This document shows positions 1 to 5,057 of a DNA stretch of 6,145 nt, piece after piece. Below the pieces are notes generated by a model. It was not told the DNA's origin. It did no database searches and saw nothing but the letters and a program-made list of their open reading frames with translations. Positions within the stretch are counted from its first letter, which is position 1. Each line of letters opens with the position of its first letter. Both the position numbers and the translations under genes were made by a program. The DNA comes from DATGHS01 sp035307785 (lineage in GTDB: Bacteria; Planctomycetota; Planctomycetia; Gemmatales; Gemmataceae), in assembly GCA_035307785.1 (NCBI GenBank), contig DATGHS010000540.1, forward strand, positions 1-6,145, written 5' to 3'.

Positions 1-2
1 CT

Positions 3-110
3 GCCCCGGCAATGCAAACTCTGCCCGCGGCCGAAAAGCCGAAGACCGAGCCAAGCGACCCATTCGACCCGCTCATCTTCAACAGGCAGCCGCAACCGGA
101 AAAGAAGTGA
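3..110 (+). CDS. C-terminal fragment of a hypothetical protein (partial at window start)
   Basis: An open frame runs from the window edge to a TGA at 108-110, giving 35 residues. The tail is rich in Pro, Lys and Glu and ends in PEKK. It contains DPFDPLIFNRQPQP, which looks like a disordered tail rather than a folded domain. The frame has no internal stop, its codon use resembles the genes to its right, and it ends just before a strong hairpin at 128-167; together these support a real gene end. It converges on the minus-strand SPFH gene ending at 191. Nothing in the visible part allows a functional assignment, and most of the gene lies outside the window. Confidence 0.55.
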   Translation, partial: APAMQTLPAAEKPKTEPSDPFDPLIFNRQPQPEKK

Positions 111-127
111 CAATCACATTTCATAAT

Positions 128-167
128 GCGGCCGTTAGCCCGTACTACAGCATGGGCTGACGGCCGC
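128..167. terminator. Hairpin between convergent genes, probable bidirectional terminator
   Basis: GCGGCCGTTAGCCC (128-141) pairs with GGGCTGACGGCCGC (154-167) across a 12-base loop. This is a 14-bp stem with a single T/G wobble position. It lies between the end of the plus-strand gene (110) and the end of the minus-strand SPFH gene (191), where a terminator shared by both is expected. Neither flank has a clear T-run, so it is not a textbook intrinsic terminator. The TTAG core links it to the other palindromes in this window at 1834-1874, 1887-1906 and 4996-5054. Confidence 0.55.
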
Positions 168-190
168 ACTACCAACCAAAACTGATTCCT

Positions 191-1795
191 TCATTTCTTC
201 GAATCGCCATTCGTCTCCTTGCCGTTCTCCTTCTTCGGCGAATCTTGGCCGACCGGTGCCGGCAATAGCAGGTTCATGTTCTTGTCGCCCATGTTAGTCC
301 AGAACGTGCCGTTGCCACTGTGGAAGAGCCGCAGAATCAAATTGTCGTTCAGCTTCTGAGCCATGGTGTAGCGGAGGAAGGCGTTGCCGTCGTTTTGGAA
401 GACTTCCATCTTCATCTGGTAGAGACTGCTTTTGGCGGTTTCCGTGAGCTTGGTGACCTCGGCTTCGGCCTGACCGAGAACCTGCTTGCGCTCGGCCTCC
501 AGGGCTGCGATCTTGGCGCCGTACTCTTCCTTCATTTTTTCAATTTCGGCTTCGTTGCGGACGTTGATGTTCTTGACCTCCTGATCGATGTTGGCGACCA
601 GCAACTTCGTTTCCGCGCCTACTTTGGCGATTTCCTGTTCGATCATGCGCTGTTCGCGCTCGACATCGTTTTCTGTCTCGGCCGTGAGTTCCTTAGCCTT
701 GGTCGTCATTTCCGTTTCCGCAGCGATTTGCTTCTCGCGGATCGGCTTCAGGTACTCCTCCGGAATCAGAATGCGGCGAATGAAGGCCGAGCGAACGGTG
801 ACATTCTTGTCTTTGCAAACCTTGGTTAGCTCCTGCGTGAAGTCCTCTTGGAACTTCTCGCGGCTGGTGCCTTCCAGGAACTCCTGTACTCCGTAATCGA
901 TGCCCTTGTCGCGGCAAATGGCGTGGGCCTGCACGTCGATCACTTTCTTCTCGATTTCCTTCCAGGTCCCGTACTCCGCCACCAGGGCGGGCATATGTTC
1001 GGGCAAGACTTCCCATTCCACGGTACAGTCGATGCTGATCGGGAAGCCGCCTTTGGAAGTAAACGTGATCGAAGTGTCCGTATCCCTGCTTTTCTCTGGC
1101 GCATGGAAGGCGGTTTGAATGATCCCCACTTCCGTGGTGATCACGTCGTACTCCTTGGTGTTGATGTAATAGAAGCCGGGCTGAAGCACGCGGGGGAGGA
1201 AACCTTTTTCGTCGCTGCCCTCGGCCGCGAACAGGCCCTTGCCCTCGGAGCCGAGCAGCCGGCGGACCACGCCGACAAAACCTGGCTTGATCTCCACGGC
1301 GGGCACTTCCTCGATCTGGTAGCCGTGCATGTTGATGCGGTAAGCGCCGGGCGGCAAGACTTGGCGCTGAATGCCTTGCTCGCCCTTTTCGGCCAGTACG
1401 CGGCCGCCGGTGGGCGCCGTGCCGCCCAGTGCCGTGACGATGCCGACCTTGCCGGGCGGAATTATCGTGTTCGGTTCCAGCTCCGTCGTGTAAACGATGG
1501 GCATGACGAGGTGCCAGCCTTCACCCAGCACATCGCGGCGAATGCCTTTTTGGCCTTCCTTGGCGAGGACTTCGCCGGGGTCAAGCGGGTCGCCGTTCTT
1601 GGCAATGACGACGAGGTGCTTGCCGGGCGGCACATACTTGTAGAAAGAGGTCCAGACGAGAATGAAGCCAACGGTGGTTACGAAGAACAACACACCGGCG
1701 ACAATGGCAATGCGCTTCCATTTTCCGCCAGGAGCGAGGGCAGCAACGACATCCATGACATCGTTGCGATCGGGAGGTTCATGAGCACGCGTCAT
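191..1795 (-). CDS. SPFH/Band 7 (flotillin/prohibitin-like) membrane protein, distal paralogue of the operon
   Basis: The product is 534 residues if it starts at the ATG at 1793-1795, which has a purine-rich AAGAAAGAG about 9 bases upstream. A TTG at 1828 would add 11 residues, but no good ribosome site was seen for it. A single hydrophobic segment (about residues 29-48) follows a short polar N-terminus, so most of the protein should lie on the far side of one membrane anchor. Three similar repeats of roughly 50 residues follow, at about 54-108, 111-164 and 167-212. Each begins with a PPG- or KPG-like turn, and the second and third end in PGAYRIN and PGFYYIN. The SPFH core runs to about residue 345 and ends in the prohibitin-like IPEEYLKPIREKQ. 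A Glu/Lys/Ala-rich coiled coil spans about 350-455, and a hydrophobic C-terminal region precedes a disordered KKENGKETNGDSKK tail. SPFH proteins assemble into membrane-attached rings or cages. This one is the last gene of an operon with an SPFH paralogue and a PspA homologue, so a hetero-oligomer like HflK/HflC or prohibitin 1/2 is plausible (inference). The family assignment is firm; the exact role is unknown. Confidence 0.88.
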   Translation of the reverse strand: MTRAHEPPDRNDVMDVVAALAPGGKWKRIAIVAGVLFFVTTVGFILVWTSFYKYVPPGKHLVVIAKNGDPLDPGEVLAKEGQKGIRRDVLGEGWHLVMPIVYTTELEPNTIIPPGKVGIVTALGGTAPTGGRVLAEKGEQGIQRQVLPPGAYRINMHGYQIEEVPAVEIKPGFVGVVRRLLGSEGKGLFAAEGSDEKGFLPRVLQPGFYYINTKEYDVITTEVGIIQTAFHAPEKSRDTDTSITFTSKGGFPISIDCTVEWEVLPEHMPALVAEYGTWKEIEKKVIDVQAHAICRDKGIDYGVQEFLEGTSREKFQEDFTQELTKVCKDKNVTVRSAFIRRILIPEEYLKPIREKQIAAETEMTTKAKELTAETENDVEREQRMIEQEIAKVGAETKLLVANIDQEVKNINVRNEAEIEKMKEEYGAKIAALEAERKQVLGQAEAEVTKLTETAKSSLYQMKMEVFQNDGNAFLRYTMAQKLNDNLILRLFHSGNGTFWTNMGDKNMNLLLPAPVGQDSPKKENGKETNGDSKK

Positions 1796-1833
1796 GTGTA
1801 TGATCTCTTTCTTGAATCTTGGGTTCAACTTTG

Positions 1834-1874
1834 TCCGGCCACCCCCGCCCTAACGGGCGGGCGTGATCGCCGGA
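1834..1874. repeat. Imperfect long hairpin between the two SPFH genes
   Basis: The inner stem is CCCGCCC (1844-1850) and GGGCGGG (1855-1861) around a TAAC loop. CAC/GTG extends it after one mismatch. TCCGGC (1834-1839) and GCCGGA (1869-1874) form an outer stem with a three-base bulge. In the operon's sense direction it follows the first SPFH gene's stop and precedes the second SPFH gene's start. It could be a partial terminator, an RNA-processing or stability element, or an inert dispersed palindrome. There is no T-run after it. Confidence 0.7.
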
Positions 1875-1886
1875 GGAATCCGACAT

Positions 1887-1906
1887 CCCCGGCCTAACGG
1901 CCGGGG
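1887..1906. repeat. Perfect palindrome with TAAC loop overlapping the end of the upstream SPFH gene
   Basis: CCCCGGCC (1887-1894) and GGCCGGGG (1899-1906) form a perfect 8-bp stem around TAAC. On the minus strand the loop reads GTTA, and its TTAG core contains the in-frame TAG (1894-1896) that ends the first SPFH gene. The last four residues of that protein (NPGR) are encoded by palindrome sequence or the bases next to it. It has the same core and loop as the hairpin at 1834-1874, only 12 bases away. Confidence 0.75.
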
Positions 1907-3558
1907 TTCGCCTTGTTATCTCGCCGTGCGGCTTCCGCTGCGGCATCGGTGAACTTCGGCATCGTTAATTTCTCACTTAGTGCGCCCGGCGCCTTCGACG
2001 GGATGCCGGCCGGTGAGTTCATGTAACCGGAGAAGATTTTGGCAAAGTCGCTCTCATCCGAGGCAAAGATCTCGCGTAGGGATGGGGCCAGCCGGGTGAG
2101 CACGTGATACTGTGCAAAAGTGGCTACGCTGGCAAAGCCTTGCACGGCCTTCCGCAAACCCGCGACCTCGGCTTCGTTGTTCAAGTCGATGACCGCGGCT
2201 TCCGCCTTGCCCTTGGCCACGATGCCGGTCGCCTTCGCTTTTGCGGCATCCAGCTTGATCTGGGCACTTTCCAGTTCCTGTTTCAGTTTTGATTCCTCGA
2301 CCTGTTTGTTCTGCTGGGCTTGAGTCTTGGCCACTTCCAGCCGCGTGTTCGCTTCCACCTTCTGCTTGTTCTGCTCTTTCAGCGTTTCAATCGATTTGAG
2401 TTTTTGCATTTCCTTTAGCTGCCCAATCTTGACCATGTTTCGTTGCTGTTCCACGCGGGCCAGGTCGCGCTGCGAAATTTGCTCCGCAAGATCGGCCGGC
2501 GGTTTCATTTCGCCGAGCAGCACGGCCCGAATATCGATGCCCAGCTCGAGGCATCTCGGCTGGACCTTCGCCAGCAGCGCTTTTTGCAACCGCTCGCGCG
2601 TGTTGGCCGCCTTTTCGTTACCGGCCGCGCCGGCAGTGATGATGAAATCGCGGGCGTCGAAGTTGCTGCCTTCGATGCGGGCGTAGCCGCGGATGTGTGG
2701 CAGGATCACCTTTTGCAGAATCTCGTTCTGCTCTTGTTGAGCGGGAGTGCTGTCAGCCTGATGTAGAATGCCCTCATCGGTGAGCCGCACCAGCACTTCG
2801 GGCGCCTTATCGCGCTGCACCTGATATTCCACCAACACCTGCGGTTTGAGATTGAAGCCATCGCGCGACGGGAACTCGATGTCAAGCAATTCCGCTCGGT
2901 GACTGCGCACCTCGATCGGCGTGATCGATTCGACATATGGATTCAGGTAATAGGTTCCGTTGCGGACCACGGTTTCTTGCACACCGCGGTAGCCTTCCGG
3001 CACCATGTAGCGCGGTCGCTTGGGGTCCGCCGGCAATTCGCGTGGGTCTTTGCCAACCTTCAGTATGCGCACACCGACTTGATCGGCCCCGATGTCAACG
3101 GCATTCACCACGTCCCAGCGGTAGGCATACGGATTGATGCGGTAACTGCCGGGCAATTTCACCTCGCGGACGATGCCGCGCTCGCCTTCGTGGGCCAGCA
3201 CGTCGCCCTGGGCTAGGCGCTCTTTGGGGATTTCGTTGCCGTACTTACGCGTGAGCACCAGGCACTTTCCCGGCGGCACGTTCACGATGTCGTGAATCTC
3301 GTAATCCCAGATGAGCGGGTTCAAAAAGTGCCGGCCTTCCTGGGACACTTCGAGCATTACGCCCTTGGACGATTCGTCTGGCGCCACGATTTCGCCGGGC
3401 GGCAGGTCCTTGCCCCAGCGATGGACGCGCACGAGATACTTGTTCGCCGGCACCTCGACGCGATCGATTTCCCAGTGCCAGAACTGCCACGCCAGAATCA
3501 GGGCAACGACCGCAATGGCGAGCGCGCCCCACGCTTTCGGGTTCTTCCAGAAGTCCAC
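1894..3558 (-). CDS. SPFH/Band 7 membrane protein, proximal paralogue of the operon
   Basis: The product is 554 residues from the GTG at 3556-3558. This start has GGAGGT (3565-3570) six bases upstream, better than an upstream in-frame TTG at 3585. A hydrophobic segment at about residues 10-27 anchors the protein. Three beta-rich repeats follow at about 34-91, 92-151 and 154-216. Their shared features are a VPANK or VPPGK opening, a GxxGI/V turn and an ending such as GSYRINPY or GTYYLNPY. The SPFH core continues to about residue 355. A Lys/Gln/Glu/Ala-rich coiled coil at about 360-465 starts with ISQRDLARVEQQRN and includes GKAEAAVIDLNNEAEVAGLR, the type of Ala/Glu helix seen in flotillins. 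A less charged segment (TFAQYHVLTRLAPSLREIF) and a polar tail close the protein. The gene lies 50 bases downstream of the PspA homologue and 98 bases upstream of its own paralogue, all on one strand, so one transcript is likely. It probably forms a membrane-attached oligomer with its paralogue (inference). The stop codon sits in a palindrome. Confidence 0.88.
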   Translation of the reverse strand: MDFWKNPKAWGALAIAVVALILAWQFWHWEIDRVEVPANKYLVRVHRWGKDLPPGEIVAPDESSKGVMLEVSQEGRHFLNPLIWDYEIHDIVNVPPGKCLVLTRKYGNEIPKERLAQGDVLAHEGERGIVREVKLPGSYRINPYAYRWDVVNAVDIGADQVGVRILKVGKDPRELPADPKRPRYMVPEGYRGVQETVVRNGTYYLNPYVESITPIEVRSHRAELLDIEFPSRDGFNLKPQVLVEYQVQRDKAPEVLVRLTDEGILHQADSTPAQQEQNEILQKVILPHIRGYARIEGSNFDARDFIITAGAAGNEKAANTRERLQKALLAKVQPRCLELGIDIRAVLLGEMKPPADLAEQISQRDLARVEQQRNMVKIGQLKEMQKLKSIETLKEQNKQKVEANTRLEVAKTQAQQNKQVEESKLKQELESAQIKLDAAKAKATGIVAKGKAEAAVIDLNNEAEVAGLRKAVQGFASVATFAQYHVLTRLAPSLREIFASDESDFAKIFSGYMNSPAGIPSKAPGALSEKLTMPKFTDAAAEAARRDNKANPGR

Positions 3559-3564
3559 GGTTAC

Positions 3565-3570
3565 ACCTCC
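3565..3570 (-). promoter_or_regulatory. Ribosome binding site that selects the GTG start of the proximal SPFH gene
   Basis: On the minus strand GGAGGT is followed by GTAACC and then GTG (3558). This near-consensus Shine-Dalgarno with a six-base spacer argues against the longer reading from TTG at 3585. That TTG also has a GGAGG upstream, but only three bases away, which is too close for efficient use. Confidence 0.7.
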
Positions 3571-3608
3571 AAGACTTGTAGACAAATTCCTCCGACAAAT
3601 GTTCGCTC

Positions 3609-4361
3609 TTAGTTTCTCTGATTCGAATTCCGCAGCGCCTTCAATTTCGCAAGCTCCCTGTCAAGCGCCGCGGTATCGATCTGCGCCGACTGGCCGTTGG
3701 CCGGAATCTCCGCGATATCCTGGCAAACGCGTTCCACTGCTCGCGCCGATAGTGCGCGCTCCTGCACCATGCCTTCGGCCTTTTCCCAATCGGCAATCGC
3801 ACTGAACGGATCGAACTTGCTGGCGATCACATATTGCTGTTCCAATGTCTTTGCTTCGGCCAACTGGCTCAGCAGAATGCTGCGGCCCACCTCGTATTGC
3901 CGCAATTGCAATTCGAGCAAATGCAGCCGCTGCTTGGCTTCGGCAATGTGCCAGGTTTGTCGCTGCAACTGTTGCTGGAAATTCTCGACGGCCGCGCGTT
4001 CCAGGCTGGCCTGAGAAAGCGCCGCCCGGGCGGCTTGATCGTCGCCATGGGCCACGTTTTTCTTGGCCTCGGCTTCGAAGCTCGCAATGTTCTCGTGGCA
4101 CGTTGTCAGGTTCCGCTCGATATCGCGGCGGGCGGTCTCGGCGCGGTTCAGCGCCGCACGCAGCGCGGCTATGTGCTTCTCGTGTTGCTTCACCACCTGC
4201 GTGAGGATGGCCTCGGGCTCGTGGCGCTGCATCCAGAGCCAGCTCCAGAATTGCCCGAGCCAGCGGCGCACCCGGCCTGGCCCGATCAGCAACACGATCA
4301 ACGCAATGGGTAAGCCGACCCAGAGGAACAGACGGAGAACGACTGCTTCAAGGAATCCCAT
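3609..4361 (-). CDS. PspA/IM30-family (ESCRT-III-like) protein with an N-terminal transmembrane segment
   Basis: The product is 250 residues. Its ATG (4361) is preceded by a perfect AAGGAGGT at 4369-4376, seven bases away. From about residue 47 it follows the Escherichia coli PspA pattern: a HEPEAIL segment where PspA has EDPQKL, a long charged helix, then GDDQAARAAL matching PspA's region around LARAAL. A second helix comes after that, then FDPFSAIADWEKAEGMV where PspA has its short later helices, and a final LDRELAKLKA like PspA's EQLAQLKA end. PspA, Vipp1/IM30 and LiaH polymerise on the inner membrane and remodel or stabilise it under envelope stress. The odd point is the N-terminus: PspA carries a short amphipathic helix, whereas here residues about 8-27 form a strongly hydrophobic stretch (LRLFLWVGLPIALIVLLIG) followed by basic residues, so the protein is probably an integral membrane protein. 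It is the first gene of the operon and should be the first translated. Family membership is judged from pattern; homology search would firm it up. Confidence 0.8.
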   Translation of the reverse strand: MGFLEAVVLRLFLWVGLPIALIVLLIGPGRVRRWLGQFWSWLWMQRHEPEAILTQVVKQHEKHIAALRAALNRAETARRDIERNLTTCHENIASFEAEAKKNVAHGDDQAARAALSQASLERAAVENFQQQLQRQTWHIAEAKQRLHLLELQLRQYEVGRSILLSQLAEAKTLEQQYVIASKFDPFSAIADWEKAEGMVQERALSARAVERVCQDIAEIPANGQSAQIDTAALDRELAKLKALRNSNQRN

Positions 4362-4464
4362 GCTCGAGACCTCCTTGACTGGTTGACGCTGCGGAACGTC
4401 GTGTGGCAGCGAATGTAAAAACTGGGCAAAAAGACAGGACTCTAACGGAAATCACGACAGGCCC

Positions 4465-4495
4465 ATTGTATCTACCCGGTAATTCGCTTTGCCAA
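4465..4495 (-). promoter_or_regulatory. Candidate sigma-70-type promoter of the PspA-SPFH operon
   Basis: On the minus strand TTGGCA (4490-4495) serves as the -35 and TACAAT (4465-4470) as the -10, each five of six matches to consensus. The spacer is 19 bases, longer than the ideal 17. Transcription would start near 4458, giving a leader of roughly 97 bases before the ATG at 4361. No sigma-54 -24/-12 element was found, although pspA in Escherichia coli uses one. Planctomycete promoters are not well defined, so this is tentative. Confidence 0.4.
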
Positions 4496-4644
4496 CTATT
4501 TGCTTGACTCAACCCGAATTCATCGATTCTTGTTGACGGTTTTTCAGTTTGCTAACATCTTGTTGCTCAAGAGGTTGTGGAAAATGTTCAGATCGTATGA
4601 AGAAGGCGGCTTTCAACAGTTGTTCCGTATGTGCGGCCGTCCAA

Positions 4645-4673
4645 ATGCAAATTCTGCGAAGCCGAAGTATAAT
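4645..4673 (+). promoter_or_regulatory. Candidate promoter of the small helical gene
   Basis: A perfect TATAAT lies at 4668-4673. A weak -35 (ATGCAA, 4645-4650, three of six matches) lies 17 bases upstream. The start site would fall near 4680, with GGGAG at 4686-4690 and the ATG at 4698, a compact and sensible arrangement. The -10 is good; the -35 is poor, so an activator might be needed, or the match may be chance. Confidence 0.35.
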
Positions 4674-4697
4674 TAAGCCAAGTTAGGGAGTGCTCCG

Positions 4698-5003
4698 ATG
4701 GCTACGCACCCGTTTTTTGACATGCTCGGCCTCGATAACCCGCGGCCCGAAGATCACATTGCCGATTTGGAAAAGAAAGCTGTTCGAATTAAGCATTTCA
4801 TGCAGCGGCTTGCCGAAGCAATGGTGCGCTGCCGGTGCAAGATTGAGCGCTTACGGCAAAGAGTCGAGTCGTCGCCACGCGACTTTCGACAAGGTGCACT
4901 CGAAGAGTATGAATCGCGATATCAGCAGTTGCTTGGCCGGATGGCCAAGGCGAAGCGAAAATTGAGGGAATCTCAAAACGAGCTTGGCCGACATAGTTTG
5001 TAA
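4698..5003 (+). CDS. Small basic helical protein of unknown function
   Basis: The product is 101 residues from an ATG with GGGAG seven bases upstream. I do not recognise the family. After a short N-terminal segment (MATHPFFDMLGLDNP), nearly the whole chain should be helical. One charged amphipathic helix covers about 20-58 and a second about 62-97 (EEYESRYQQLLGRMAKAKRK), suggesting a helical hairpin or a coiled-coil dimer. The composition is rich in Arg, Lys and Glu, and a CRC pair lies near residue 45. There is no membrane segment or signal peptide, so it is probably cytoplasmic. It is transcribed away from the PspA-SPFH operon and shares its upstream region, which alone does not prove a functional link. 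Its stop codon lies inside the palindrome starting at 4996. The ribosome site, possible -10 and coherent helical pattern support a real gene, but short length leaves some doubt. Confidence 0.65.
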   Translation: MATHPFFDMLGLDNPRPEDHIADLEKKAVRIKHFMQRLAEAMVRCRCKIERLRQRVESSPRDFRQGALEEYESRYQQLLGRMAKAKRKLRESQNELGRHSL

Positions 5004-5054
5004 TGACCGCATTTAGGCGGTCCGGCGACCCCGCTAAAGCGGGTCACTACAAAC
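4996..5054. repeat. Nested palindrome at a convergent gene junction, possible bidirectional terminator
   Basis: The outer arms GTTTGTAATGACC (from 4996) and its near-complement ending CACTACAAAC (at 5054) pair with one mismatch. Inside are two smaller hairpins: GACCGC/GCGGTC (5005-5010 and 5017-5022, loop ATTTAG), and GACC-CGC/GCG-GGTC (5027-5034 and 5039-5045, loop TAAA, one bulged C). The whole could fold as one long stem or as a cruciform-like form with two side hairpins. It lies between two converging genes and contains the TAA (5001-5003) of the left one. The TTTAG/CTAAA core relates it to the other palindromes here. Confidence 0.7.
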
Positions 5055-5057
5055 ATA

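Larger units (their letters stand above)
4362..4697. other. Intergenic region between divergent genes, 336 bases
   Basis: This stretch separates the minus-strand PspA-SPFH operon from the plus-strand small helical gene and should carry both promoters. It is more AT-rich than the surrounding genes, especially at 4480-4620. A candidate promoter for each direction is listed separately. I saw no convincing tRNA, small RNA or riboswitch fold. A 30-codon frame at 4584-4676 was considered and rejected. Confidence 0.6.

Noticed and set aside
848..1897. Long plus-strand open frame of 349 codons opposite the distal SPFH gene.
   Set aside because: It is antisense to a clearly conserved SPFH gene, its translation shows no family pattern, and GC-rich codon structure explains the openness.
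1834..1906. CRISPR-like array suggested by two nearby palindromes with the same loop.
   Set aside because: There are only two units, their stems differ, and no regular spacers are present.
3834..4313. Plus-strand frame of 159 codons opposite the PspA homologue.
   Set aside because: It is a shadow of the PspA-family gene, with no ribosome site or recognisable domain.
4362..4500. Possible sigma-54 promoter for the PspA homologue, by analogy with Escherichia coli pspA.
   Set aside because: No GG and GC pair with the required -24/-12 spacing was found near TGGCA on the minus strand; a sigma-70-type match fits better.
4533..4561. TTGACG at 4533-4538 as a plus-strand -35 box.
   Set aside because: The hexamer 17 bases downstream (CATCTT) is a poor -10, and the TATAAT at 4668 is much closer to the gene start.
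4631..4672. A short frame reading SKCKFCEAEV, which looks like a CxxC zinc-ribbon start.
   Set aside because: It is closed by a TAA at 4670-4672, has only a GTG as possible start with about 13 codons, and does not continue in another frame into a zinc ribbon.
4584..4676. A 30-codon plus-strand frame (starting MFRSYEEGG) upstream of the small helical gene.
   Set aside because: The ribosome site is weak, the frame overlaps the likely -10 box, and the peptide shows no recognisable pattern; probably chance.
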